Source: Agapanthus africanus (taxonomy: Eukaryota > Streptophyta > Magnoliopsida > Asparagales > Amaryllidaceae). From it: DNA of 64,000 bases. The notes beneath the pieces are model-generated. The model made no database searches. It worked only from the letters and a program-made list of their open reading frames with translations, and had not been told where the DNA came from. The position numbers were made by a program, and so were the translations under genes. The DNA lies in the NCBI GenBank assembly GCA_030015575.1, contig JASDDO010000006.1, positions 206,961,632 to 207,025,631 on the forward strand, read 5' to 3'. Below are positions 44,423-56,489 of this stretch, in pieces (within the stretch, counting starts at the first letter, position 1; each line of letters begins with the position of its first letter).

Positions 44423-44667
44423 TGGCGTAAAAATTTCCTTTTTGTAATTTCGGGTTAATATAAAATATAAAAACCATAAAAATTGAAAAATAAAATAAAA
44501 AAATTCTATCATCTTTTATTGTTTGAATGGTTTCTTGTGTCAATCTTTGCAGGATCGACGGATCTGGAAAATTCCAGAGTGCAAAACAGAAAAAGATAGA
44601 TCAGAACAGAGGGGGATTTCAGCAACAGAACAGCAACAAAAATCCAGAGACCTGAACCCTCCACACA

Positions 44668-44713
44668 GCCGCGCTTCCGCCGCCGCAGCCTGCTCGTGCT
44701 GCGCATCCACGGC
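44668..44713. other. GC cassette in the B leader
   Basis: Outer pair GCCG/CGGC (44668-44671, 44710-44713) and inner pair GCAGC/GCTGC (44685-44689, 44698-44702). It shares the words GCGCTTCCGC and CTCGTGC, in the same order, with the plus strand of the Copia1 leader hairpin. Confidence 0.72.
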
Positions 44714-45121
44714 TCCCTGGCGTCTTCAGTGCGCAAAATTTTCTCTGTTTGTTTCCTTTTCTCCCCTTTGCAAATCCCCATATATCTTTTGCCAAATCTT
44801 CTGCAGAATTCTTTGTGCTTAAAAAAATCTTCCCCCTTCCAATAATTGATTTTCTGCAGGATTCTTTGCGCCGCGCTTAAAAGAAAATTGATTGCAAGTG
44901 ATTTACTGCTTTGCATATTTTAATCGGACTTTAAGGGGCTTTTGACCAATTCAGATTGGGTGGGGATTTCATCACCCTTCCCAGGACCCCAGAAATCACA
45001 TAAGGCATTTGCATTGACCATTCTTAATTAAAAAATACTAGACTCAGCCCTAAGGGCGTCGCGCTCAATAGGACAGAGGACTAATTATAGCCATCGGTCG
45101 TTTATCCTAACCTGACTTTGC

Positions 45122-45197
45122 GGTGTCTAGGCAAGTGTGTCGAAGGCGAGTGGTTACTTAATTAGGACCACTACTTGTAGTGGGGAGCCTCCCACTC
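45122..45197 (+). other. Leader block, diverged copy in element B
   Basis: Begins GGTGTCTAGG, then TTACTTAATTAGGA, then CCTCCC as in A, but the middle differs. An outer stem GAGTGG/CCACTC (45148-45153, 45192-45197) encloses a perfect tetraloop hairpin CCACTA-CTTG-TAGTGG (45168-45183). About 330 nt before gag. Confidence 0.75.
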
Positions 45198-45527
45198 ACC
45201 TGGCACTTACCTGGCCGCAATTGGCGGTGAAGTGACGGTTTGAGGTCCTATTTCTAACCCTTTGGAACAGTTAGGAGCTGTCTAGCTGACCTCTGTGACC
45301 CTAGATCTAGGCCTGATTGTGCATTTGTGGTTGATTGCATTTGTGTCAAAGTCTCTTCTTAAAAAAAAAGCTCCACATAAAAAGAAAAAGAAAAAAATCT
45401 TTTCAAAAACTTACAACTTGTCGCTAAAGAAATCTTTGCACTCCACTTACACCACTTCTCCTTATTGACGTTTTCTTACCTCCACATTCTGTCTTTCACC
45501 TTTTTTACTACACTACCCCTTTAGTGT

Positions 45528-47570
45528 ATGTCCGGTTGGACTAGGGACACTAGCGCCCGATTAGTCCGTGTTTCGTTGGTACTGACCGACGATCCTTTCG
45601 ACTCCGAAGTCGAAATCCTTTCCACTTCTTCACTTTCACCTTCAAATTCTTCTTCCGAAGGTATGTCGAGATACAATCCTAACAACACCTTACCGACGGG
45701 ACTGATTCCACCCCCGTTAGGTGCGAATAACCCGAATCACCCGCCTGTTGAAGCGCCCCAACGAATTGCGCTCCAGGATCTTTTCTACCCAATCTGCACC
45801 ACCCTACCTACTTGTTTTTCCTCCCACCGGCAAATGGGGACAATTTCGAGATCATCTTTTCTACCTAATCTGCACCGCCCTACCTACTTGTCTTTCCCTC
45901 CCACCGGTGGGGACAATTTCGAGATCAAACCCCACTTCATCAATATGCTGCCCAAGTTTGGAATACGAAGATGCATATATCTTTATCAACAAATTTCAAA
46001 ACGTTTGCGCTATGATGAAAACAACCCAATTAAGCGACGATGCTATAAGGCTAAGGGTCATTCCTTTCACCTTATGTGACTTAGCCGAGAAGTGGCTATA
46101 CAGCACAGCGTCGCATTCAATTAAGAATTGGGAAGAGTTTGTGAAAGCCTTTCTTAAAAAGTTCTATCCTCATCACAAAACTGCTAGAATCCGTAATGAG
46201 ATTATACAATTTTCCCAGCTTCCTTCCGAACCATTTTGGAAGTGTTTTGAAAGATTCAAAGACCTACTCGTTCAATGCCCTCACCATGGGATCGAAAATT
46301 GGCAACTTTGCCAAACATTATACGAGGGATCAAACCCGGCAACGAAGCAGTTGCTAGAAACCATTTGTCAAGGTCACTTTCTAACCAAATCTAGTGATGA
46401 AGCGTGGCAGTTTCTTGAGGATCTTAGTGAACAAACAATTCAGTACGAGAGCACCAAGACCACCTCATCCTCTTCTATTGGTCAGTCTAGGACAGGCATA
46501 CATCAATTAGATATGTCGATTTCTATGAAGGCCGAGATGGCCGCACTTACGAAAAAGCTAGAAGCGATTGAGACCAAAATCTCATCGCCTTCTCCTGCCC
46601 CTGTTTTGCCCCCACGAACTGTTTGTGCTTGTTGTTCGGATCCATCACATCTCACCAAAGAGTGTCCTTACAATCCATCTACTCAAGGACATGATCAAGT
46701 CAATGTTGCCTTTCAGCAACGACAAAGAAACGATCCATACTCTTCGACATACAATCCGGGTTGGAGGAGTCACCCAAATTTCGCTTGGAACCAACCTCAA
46801 CAATTCCAAGGAAACAACAATTTTCAAAGGCCTCCTCCTCTACAACAACAAGCACCTCCACAAACTCAATTTCAGCAACCTTTCCAACAGCAACCTTACC
46901 CTAATCAAGTGAACAATTTTGTGCCCAACAATTCTTACCCGCCAAACAATTTTGTTCCACCTCATAATGACAAGGTTAACTCGCTTGAAAGAAGTCTAGA
47001 TGCGTTCCTAAAGCAATCTACACAATCCGCAGCAAGGTTGGAGACTTCTATTCAATCTTTGGTGCAAAACAGTGCCTCACACGATCAAAGCATCAAATCT
47101 ATCGAGGCACAAATTGCACAATTCAATGCTGCGTTGAGTGAGCGAGAAAAAGGAAAGCTTCCATCTCAACCACTACCAAATCCCGGTCACGCACATGCTG
47201 CATATCAACAGCAAAATCATAACATAAATGTTGTGACCACGTTGAGATCCAGAAAAGTGTTGCAAAATAACGTGGGTATTAACAATGATATCCCTGCTGG
47301 TGGTCCTTCTTCTTCTTCTTCACCTTCTTCTTCTTCTCCTTCGTTAGGGCCTATTCTTCATCCTTCACACGGCTCTACTTCTTCTAGCTCGAACGGACCC
47401 ACTTCTCACAACACGAACACATCTACACGGGGATCCGTTCCAACTCAACAATCTGATCCACAAAAATTGGACTCAACAACGTTTCAAAATGTTCCTTTTC
47501 CAAACCGGTTGAGATCCAATAAACCAACTCCACAAATGGAGAAGATTGTAGAGTTGTTCAAACAGGTTAG
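45528..47570 (+). pseudogene. Element B gag, broken
   Basis: Capsid polyprotein of the Athila lineage, starting at ATG 45528. A 73-bp tandem duplication (45777-45849, 45850-45922) and a frameshift near 45960 disrupt the first third. From there a long open stretch carries the retrotransposon gag core (FINKFQNVCAMM to about 46450), a CCHC knuckle CACCSDPSHLTKEC (about 46627-46668) and a Gln/Asn/Pro-rich tail with Ser runs. The frame is interrupted at 47570 by the solo Copia LTR; codons on the two sides are in the same phase with the TSD counted once. Confidence 0.88.
47566..47570. repeat. TSD of the solo Copia LTR, left copy
   Basis: GTTAG, repeated exactly at 49737-49741. Confidence 0.93.
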
Positions 47571-49736
47571 TGTTAGTTATATGTATGCCCTAGAGGCCAT
47601 TACTGTACATACGATGTATATTGTAGTGGATGCTAGGACATATATAGGGAGGACTTTCTTGCTCGACATGATAGTATGCTATATGGTTGTACTTTATCTT
47701 AACATGTACTTTGATTGTCTCTATGTTACATGTTGATAAAGGCCTTAGGATATGTACTCGACTACTGGGACTATGATGAGATCATACTAGTGGGGCCACG
47801 GTAGTCAACGAGTACATCCTATAACTGTTCCTAGTCGAGGGTGTATCGAGACAGGGCATCGATGCACCTGAGTAGACTAGCGTATACGCATCTTGACCCA
47901 TATGATGGGCGATGGATGATCCCATATCCATCGGTGTTTGACATCAAGGATGGTGTACGGGTGCTCAGTGGAGACTGGGTACACTGGACGGACTCGCCGA
48001 GAACTCCCAAATGGTATTATACCATACGTCAGATGGCAGTTCTCCGGTGACACTGGTACAGAGTAGTCTGTTGACCCGAGATCGTCATAGAGTCTTGTGT
48101 GGTTCCCACTGTGCTTTGATTTCCATCATACCACGTCCAAGAGGGCGTGCAAAAAGGTGGCTTTTGGGTACAGTCCCGAATCACATGGAGGCAATGAGCG
48201 ATAGGAGGAGATTCGTCTCTCCCGGTATAGGGAGTTGATGTTGTGCTGTGTTCGATTGGCTATAACCGGAAATTCCTGGCCAGGGTTGCTGAGATTTACT
48301 GGTAAGTGTTATCAGTAGTTTCTCGAACTGTTATAGACCTCATATCGACACGACTTATAGAGCTACTGGGGTCTGACGTTTACCACCCCTAGGCGAGATA
48401 TGCGACATATCAGACGACGAGACCGGACTGTACGGGAGTGTTACTGTTTGGATTCACAGGAGAATGTACAGGCTTGCTTGTTGATCTTCTGAGCGCTCAA
48501 TACCTGGGTAGCTGTTACGTTTAGCTGACCGCTTGCAGCTTATGGGTGTTTGATATGATCATCACCTACTGCCGGCGTATTGACGATTCTTTAGAGTCCT
48601 ACACAGAGGTTTCTTGGCTCAGGCAAAACGGAGTAGGAGCACATATGTGATATGTGCGGGACCGAGGATAATGCGATATGTGATACCGTATTATATTCTC
48701 GAGACATTTGATATCAGCCGGGTCATCGGATCAAGTGTTGATTCGATGAATCGGTACAGATAAATATTAGTCGGTTATATGCGATATAGCCGGATTGTCG
48801 GATCAAGTGTTGATTCGATAATTTAATGTATAATAATATATTTGATATATTAAATTACATTAACTAATATTTGCTCACTAAAAGATTCTTTTTCTCACTC
48901 GGGTAATACATTGATATATATGCGATATATGTTAATTGTATTATTTTATTTTGTTACGATAAATATTGTATATGTGATATATAATATTGTAACATGATAT
49001 GATAAATAATGCAACTTATTTAGTGGAGTTTAAACATGATTAGGGTTTGGATTAGGGTTAAACTTTCTAGATGTTTCTAGAAGGTTTTCTTTTTGTTTTG
49101 TGAAAGATATTTGTGTGTGACTCATGCTTTAACCAAACCCAAACCCTAACCCTAGTTAATTCTCTACAAAGGTTTACTTGACCATGGTTGCATAATCTAT
49201 CATATTATTCTTTTCCTATTCATCACAAAAGGATTATCAAGATAATTCATCTTCTTCTTTCTTCACTCTTCATGAAAAAGCTTGCTTGATTTTTCCAAGT
49301 GATGAATAATTGTGAGAAAAATATAAATAAAGAGAGCAAAAATCCTACTTCATCATCCTCATCTTCCCTTGCCATTTAGATGAGGGTGTTCACATCATTT
49401 CATGAGTGTTAGCTTGTGTTAAAGAAACTTCAAGGTAGATCATCTTAGTATCGAAGATCGGAAGCAAAGGTTGCGTCTTTCTCTTCGTGGAACCTCTCGA
49501 GAGTCCGGATCCCGATGATCGCAGCGAAGGGACTACAACACGGAGCATATGAAGTGAAGGACCGGATCTACAAAGGTTGTACTCCCTCTCACTTAGTGTT
49601 AAAATGTTTAGCATGCTTGTTTTCGCCTAATCTCTAGTTTAAAGTTCCGTATTCGGGTTGTTCGGCACGGCTAAATTTTAAATCGGGCATGGTTGATGCC
49701 TCGTAGACCCTTGTGCGCGTGCCTAGCAACCCTACA
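47571..49736 (+). mobile_element. Solo Copia LTR inserted in B gag-pol
   Basis: 2166 bp on the plus strand, third subfamily of the Copia group here. It starts TGTTAGTTATATGTATGCCC, as the Copia1 LTR does, ends CAACCCTACA, and has perfect GTTAG TSDs. A telo-box hairpin lies at about 49040-49156 (TTAGGGTTTGG arm, loop near 70 nt) and a single TTGACCATGG at about 49179. No interior remains, so it is a product of LTR-LTR recombination. Confidence 0.9.
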
Positions 49737-52700
49737 GTTAGCATAAATATCCCTCTCTTGGATGCAATCCAACAAGTTCCTTCATATGCAAAAATCTTAA
49801 AGGACTTATGCACCAAAAAGAGGAAGTCACAAGTACCAAAGAAAGTTTTCGTCGCTAGTGCTGTTAGCAATGCTCTTGTCCAATCTTTACCCAAAAAGCA
49901 CAAGAACCCCGGTTGTCCTACTATTTCGATAACAATTGGGGACAAGAACATCAATAGAGCACTATTAGATCTTGGTGCTAGTGTCAATTTGCTACATTAT
50001 TCTGTGTACGAGCAATTAGGCGTTGGAGAGCTTAAGCCCACTCATTATACTCTCCAAATGGCCGACCGATCCATCACCCATCCTAGGGGAGAGTTGGAGG
50101 ATGTGTTAATTAGATTAAGGGATTTTATTTTCCCCGTTGACTTTATCGTTATGGATACACAACCTGTAGCTAACCCCCGGAGTCAAATTCCGGTGATACT
50201 TGGTCGACCATTCCTTGCGACTTCTAATGCAGTGATCAATTGTCGTAACGGTTTAATGAATCTATCTTTTGGCAATATGACAATTGAACTCAACATTTTT
50301 AAGTTGGGAAATCAGCCTGCCGAGCCTAATTCTAGCGTACTTGATGTTTGCTCGATCAATGAGATCGCGGAGGAGGACTGTGAGTTCGAAAATTTTCTAT
50401 TTGATCACAGCAGTGTTGACGCCACTAGTGCGTTCCTCCTAGAATCCGACACAGCTTTCACGGCGGACAACGATTATGAGTGTTTCACCTTTGTAGACGA
50501 TTTGGAAGACTCACCACCCAAGTTTGAGTCTTTTGCTTTTTCGGATGAGTTAGTTAAACCATCTGACTCGGTTGCGTACACTCGATTTGAACCTTTGATG
50601 GAATCCTTCGAGTTTGAAACAGTTACACCATTGTTACCATCGAATGTTTCACCTCCTAAACTCGAACTAAAGCTTTTGCCGTCGCACCTTAAATATGCTT
50701 ATCTAGGAGATAATGAAACCCTACCCGTTATCATATCGGCCTCTCTAGCTCTTGAGCAAGAGAAGGCCCTTTTAATGGTCTTACAAAATAATCGGCAAGC
50801 TTTTGGCTGGTCTATGGCGGACATGAAGGGGATTAGTCCCCTCATAGTTGAACATCATACACACTTGATGAATGATGCCAATCCGGTAAGGGATCCACAA
50901 CGACGCCTCAATCCCATAATGAAGGAGGCTGTCAAGAAGGAGATTGTTAAATGTCTTGATAGTGGTATCATTTACCCTATCTCGGATAGCCAATGGGTTA
51001 GCCCCATTCATGTTGTGCCAAAGAAATCGAGCATCACGGTCATTACCAATGAGGCAAATGAGTTAATACCCACTCGCACCCAAACTGGGTGGCGAGTTTG
51101 CATCGACTATAGAAAACTCAATGCCGCGACAAGGAAAGACCACTTTCCTTTACCTTTCATTGACCAAATGCTAGAACGATTGGCTGGGCACGAGTTCTAT
51201 TGCTTTTTAGATGGATATTCTGGCTATAACCAAGTCCTCATGGAAAAAGAGGATCAAGACAAGACCACATTTACTTGTCCTTTTGGCACTTTTGCTTATC
51301 GTCGCATGCTCTTTGGGTTATCCAATGCACCCGCTACGTTTCAGCGGTGTATGATGGGGATCTTTTCAGATATGGTTGAAAAGTTTTTATAGATCTTTAT
51401 GGATGATTTCTCCATTTTTGGTGACTCCTTCGACGAGTGTTTACTACATCTTGACGCAGTTCTTACCCGCTGTGGGGATAAGAACCTAACTTTAAATTGG
51501 GAGAAGTGCCACTTTATGGTACGAGAAGGCATTGTCTTAAGACATGTCATATCGCAAAACGGCATTGAGGTTGATAAAGACAAAATTGAGTTCATTTCTA
51601 ATCTTCCTCCTCCTAAATGCGTCAAAGACATCCGAGCTTTCCTTGGCCACGCCGGTTTTTATAGACGGTTCATCAAGGATTTTAGCAAGATTGCTAGACC
51701 CTTGACTCTCTTACTGGCCAAGGACACCACATTTGAATTTGACTCAACTTGCAAGGAAGAGTTCGAGTCTTTGAAACACTCTCTCATTTCTGCGCCTATT
51801 CTTTCATCTCCAGACTGGACGCATCCCTTCGAAATTATGTGCGACGCATCAGATTTTTCCATTGGTGCTGTTCTTGGACAGCACATTAATAAAATGCCGT
51901 ACGTGATTTATTACGCTAGCCGTACACTAAATGAGGACCAACTCAACTACACAACAACAGAAAAAGAGTTTTTAGCAGTTGTGTTTGCACTTGAAAAATT
52001 CCGGCCTTATTTAATCGGCTCTCCAGTTATTGTGTATACGGACCATTCAGCTCTTCGCCACCTTTTTCCGAAGAAGGATGCTAAATCGAGGCTAATACGT
52101 TGGATCCTCTTGCTACAAGAGTTTGACCTTGTCATAAGGGACAAAAGAGGATGTGAAAACGTAGTGGCCGATCACCTTTCACGACTTTCTTCTTCGCCTA
52201 CACTCGAAATTCCAATCAAAGATGTTTTTCCCGATGAGCAACTCTTAACCGTGTCTTGCGAACCATGGTTCGCTGATATAGTAAACTACTTAGCCACTAG
52301 CTTGATACCTAAAGATTGGTCGAAATAGGATAAACTTCGATTCTTGTCCCAAGCAAAGTATTTTTACTGGGATGAACCATATATTTTTAAATACTGTTCC
52401 GACCAAATCATTCGTCGGTGTGTACCAGAAAATGAGTTTAAGAGTGTGTTGTCTTTTTGCCACGATCAGGCATGTGGCGGGCACTTTGGCCCAAAGAAGA
52501 CAGCCGAGAAAATCTTGTAGTGTGGTTTCTATTGGCCACGACTCTTCAAGGATGCATATGAATACTGTAAGACATGCTCCCGGTGCCAACACTTGGGCCG
52601 AATATCGCGGAGAAACGAAATGCCGCTCCAACCAATTTTGGTTGTGGATGTTTTTTATGTTTGGGGAATAGACTTCATGGGACCATTTCCTAATTCTTTT

Positions 52701-53554
52701 GGGAATGTATATATTCTTTTGGCTGTTGACTACGTTTCAAAGTGGATCGAGGCTGTGCCTAGCCGAACGAATGATAACAAGGTGTCGTTCGATTCCTTAA
52801 AGAACATATCTTTTCTCGATTTAGGCACCCTCGAGCAATTATAAGTGGTAATGGTTCTCACTTTTGCAATAGGACTTTTGAGTCCTTAATGCGCAAATAT
52901 TCTATTACCCACAAGCTGTCAACGCCATACCATCCCCAAACATGTGGGTAAGCCGAGGTTTCGAATCGGAAAATTAAGCAAATCTTGGAGAAAACGGTTT
53001 CTAAAAACCGTAAAGATTGGTCACTCAAACTGATCGATGCACTATGGGCTTTCCGTACTGCGTACAAGAACGATCTTGGTATGTCTCCATACCGGCTTGT
53101 TTACGGGAAGGCTTGCCACCTCCCAGTAGAGATTGAGCATAAGGCATTTTGGGCAATCAAAGAGTTGAATTTCTCATTAAGAGATGCGGGCGGCAATCGA
53201 AAACTGCAGTTAAATGAACTAGAAGAGCTGCGGGATGAGGCGTATGATAATGCCGTAATTGTTAAAAACCGAACTAAGGTGTTCCATGATAAACACCTTC
53301 TGCGAAAAACATTTCAACCTGGTCAACAGGTTTTACTCTATGACACTCGGTTACATTATCACCCCGGCAAGCTCCGTTCTAGGTGGAAAGGACCATTCGT
53401 AGTTCGCACCGTTTATCCGTACGGTGCGGTCGATCTTGAAAATCCGGAGGATGGTACTTTATTCAAAGTAAATGGACATCGATTGAAACCGTTCCTCACA
53501 GCGGACCCATCGGAGGAGCTTCTGTTTTTGCAGGAGCCGATCTACACCGATTAA
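49737..53554 (+). pseudogene. Element B pol, broken
   Basis: Continues gag in the same frame. Protease: LDLGAS active site near 49970 and ILGRPF near 50195. Then an acidic linker (about 50340-50640). Reverse transcriptase from about 50880, with WRVCIDYRKLN, FLDGYSGY and, after a TAG at 51390-51392, FMDDF. RNase H from about 51820 ([19 protein letters not shown]). Integrase from about 52430: zinc finger with HDQACGGHFG and CKTCSRC, core Asp in GIDFMGP, and the end of the protein to a stop at 53552. Breaks: TAG at 51390, 52326 and 52518, a one-base loss near 52780, TAA near 52951. The second catalytic Asp of integrase reads Gly (GGT at 52847-52849). Confidence 0.9.
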
Positions 53555-55091
53555 ATCTCCTCCACTTTCACCCCCGAATTTCCAATCAATTTTTCCAAAA
53601 CTGTATTTCAAATAAGTTTGGGGGTGTGTATCATTTGTAAATATGTTAATAAGCAGGAAATTGCCAAAATTATCGACCCACTTGGTGCAGCCTGACTGTG
53701 AGGACACTGTCCAGTTTAAGTTTGGGGGTATGCTCGGTAAGTCTTCTTCCTTCGCATTCATATGTATATTTTTGCATTTGCATCCTTATATAAAAAACAT
53801 AAAAATTGAAAAAAAATTGAAAAAAAAAATAGAAAAAGAAAAGCCCATAAAAAATTGAAAATTTCAAAAATTATAAAATTTAATGTATTCAATTTTGGCC
53901 GTATTTTGACTTGAGTTTGACAAATAGGTTAACTGGTTAGGAACAACTAGATCTTAGATTTAGTAAATTAAAAACCCTAAAAATAACATTCCTTAAAGTT
54001 TAACGGTTAGAAAGTATATATCTTTATAGTTTATTTAGAAATAGGCAAATTTTGAGTTCACTTCTTGGGCTAAGTCAAAACAAAGGAAAAGTATTGATTT
54101 TTTTATTAGAGTATAAGTTTGAAAAATAATTCCTAAGGTTAAGTCTAGATTCTGAAAATGTATACCCTACAAATTGCACAAACACGCACCTTGAAATATG
54201 GAATAGTAGAAGAGACCTTGAAATGCTCTTGTCTAAAGTCCTTAGTACGATGAAAAATAAAAAAAATTACAAGTGTAAAAAAAGAAGAAGAAAAATGAAC
54301 ACTGGTTTTTGTGATTACTTAAGGCTGCAACAATAGAAAAATATTTAGCGAGGGTGCTTCATCACCTAGTGCCTTAGACCAACTGGTTTGGGAATCACTG
54401 CTAAAAAGCCTTAGGTGTTACAAGACTAGGAAGTACGCTTTAAAGTGCAAACGCATTTTGTAATCGGTCGTTGGTACCTCAAGAAGTATTAACAGTCGCA
54501 TGAAGGATGTGTAAGCAAAATTCATTTAAAAATTCACCAATTAATAAGTACTTTGGACAATGGACAAGAGTATGATTGCTTGATTTGAATTTTCAAGTGT
54601 AGGGGTGATATATACACACACGTAGGGGTATGTGATTGGAGTTTAGATGAGAGAAAGGAGTGAAGAATAGAACTTGTATCTTTAATAGAGTTGATAAAAA
54701 TTCCTAAGTGGAGATGGAACCGTAGAAGGAAAATTTAAGAGATGTCAAAAGCTAAGTAGGTCTGCAGAACATATATAATCTTAAGTTAAATGATGAGGAA
54801 GTGTGAAGAATATGGGTGGATAATTTACGAGTCGACGATAATAGAATTCCTTGTCAAAAAACCTAATTGGAGAATAAAAGTCGAAAAGCCAAGTTGATAG
54901 GATTTTGTGGGTAGTATCCGCTGAAAACCCTCAGGAGACAACACTCCTCCTACTAGGGACACCTAGAGGTTTAACAGCTTGTTGCACGAGCTCAGTGCAA
55001 TCGCGTTTCCCTGCGAAAGTGAGGTTAGGTTTTTGTCGAGAATAAAACTAAGTTTGCTCGAGGAAGAGCAAAAGATAAGTTTGGGGGTATT
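53555..55091 (+). mobile_element. Element B 3' untranslated interior and PPT
   Basis: 1.5 kb without coding sequence. AAGTTTGGGGGT occurs three times: 53614-53625, 53718-53729 and 55077-55088, the last being the true PPT. The second is preceded by a hairpin GACTGTG/CACTGTC (53694-53711, one mismatch), the third by a decayed GCTCG hairpin (55056). No env-like ORF. Confidence 0.82.
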
Positions 55092-56489
55092 TGTTCATAC
55101 CATAATATTGCATTATTATATTCCCCATTCTTATGCATTTTACGAATAAACAGGTGTTTTTGACCCATGTCTGCTACATAGTACAGGTTACAGGTTCTTG
55201 GAAGAAAAACAGTGAAAAAGATAAAAGACGATGCAAAAGTGAGACTACGACCAACAAATAGAAGGATCTTGATCAAGCCTACACAAAAGATCAGTTCACA
55301 AAGTACAAGGCAACGCAAGGTCCAAGATTTCGAAGCAACGGTAAAAAGTCCGCTGCAATTGTTCACTTGGAGATCTGGAAGAAACCTCGAAGCCAATTTG
55401 AGAAAAGTACTAAAGAAACAGGAAGTACAAGTCAACAGAAGCCAGCCTAGAAAATTGCAGCACACAATCCTTTCATTGGGTCGCGGAACCGCGGCCAAAC
55501 CCTGGCTACGGTCGCGGTTCCGCGGCCATCTAGAGCACGTAGAGAGGAAAAATTTTACCAAAATGTTGTGGCGGCGCTGACTAGTCTTCCTAGGGGTATT
55601 TTCGTAAAAGAACACATGCGGCAATTGTAAAACCTAAGGTTTCTATGTCTTATAAATAGAGATCTAATTCATTGTATTAGTTCATGCCACTTTTTATGAA
55701 TAAAATTCAGATTCCTTTGAAGTTTTGAGAGCATCATTTTGTAAGTTTCTTTTAATTTCTGCCTTAGCTCTAGTTTTAATTCTTGCCCTAGATAAATTAT
55801 TCTTTTGCCTTAGTTTAATCTAGTTTAGAATTTCATAATCTACAGTAGGTAATTAATCTCTTAGATCTAAAAACAAAATAAAAATCATGTTTTTAATAGA
55901 TCCCTTAATGAGCGAGTAGTTTCCTCGCTTGTTAGGGTTAGGAATAGGGAAGAGTTTGAGAGATGAAGATCTCTCATCTCTTTCGTGCCCAATCATTTGT
56001 AATAATTCGGACTTCATGCATGCATGCATATTCCGCTCCCTACGGAACCCTACCCACGAGGTAACGGTGAAACCGTAGTATAAAAGACCGGATTTGCATG
56101 TCTTCCATGAAGGTTAGGGTAATTATTAAGAAAGGACGGAGAAGGATCTAGAGGAAGAAACATAGTTTCTTCCCGATCATCCTAATCCCCTTTATTAATA
56201 ATTACCATAACTCCTAAAAAGATATCTAATTTAGGGCATTGAAAGAGGTGTAGATCTTTATTTACCAAACTTTATCTAAACCTAATCCTAGCAAGCTTCC
56301 TAATCTTAGTATAACTCAATTTAGTTTTTGTGATAAAAGATCCAACACCATTTGGAATTAGCTCGTAAGAACATTTAGGAAATTAACACCATCCCTATGG
56401 ACCGACCCATATTCACCGGCTAGCTACCAAGCGACGCCGTTCTTGATTACGGTAACATATATTTTTGATCGTAAAAACCAAACAAATCA
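55092..56489 (+). mobile_element. Element B right LTR
   Basis: 1398 bp, TGTTCATACC to AACAAATCA, followed by CACCT. Nearly identical to the left LTR where that is present. GC cassette 55479-55527, TATAAATA 55651-55658. Confidence 0.92.

Larger units (their letters stand above)
44423..45527 (+). mobile_element. Element B leader (non-coding)
   Basis: 1.1 kb with a GC cassette (44668-44713) about 260 nt after the primer site and the B version of the conserved leader block (45122-45197). ORFs on either strand here are chance products of the GC-rich part. Confidence 0.8.
41550..56489 (+). mobile_element. Element B: Athila-lineage gypsy element with three LTRs
   Basis: A plus-strand composite flanked by perfect 5-bp TSDs (CACCT). 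Order: LTR 41550-about 42790 (3' end missing), last 215 bp of an interior with PPT, a complete LTR of a different subfamily (43010-44402), primer site, leader, broken gag-pol, 3' interior and PPT, LTR 55092-56489. The outer LTRs are nearly identical to each other but clearly diverged from the middle one. Lineage rests on the tRNA-Asp primer site and on the protease and reverse transcriptase sequence. No env-like ORF is seen. Confidence 0.87.

Noticed and set aside
53555-55091. An env-like third ORF in element B, as in some Athila elements
   Set aside because: All frames are broken by stops and no signal peptide or membrane segment is visible.
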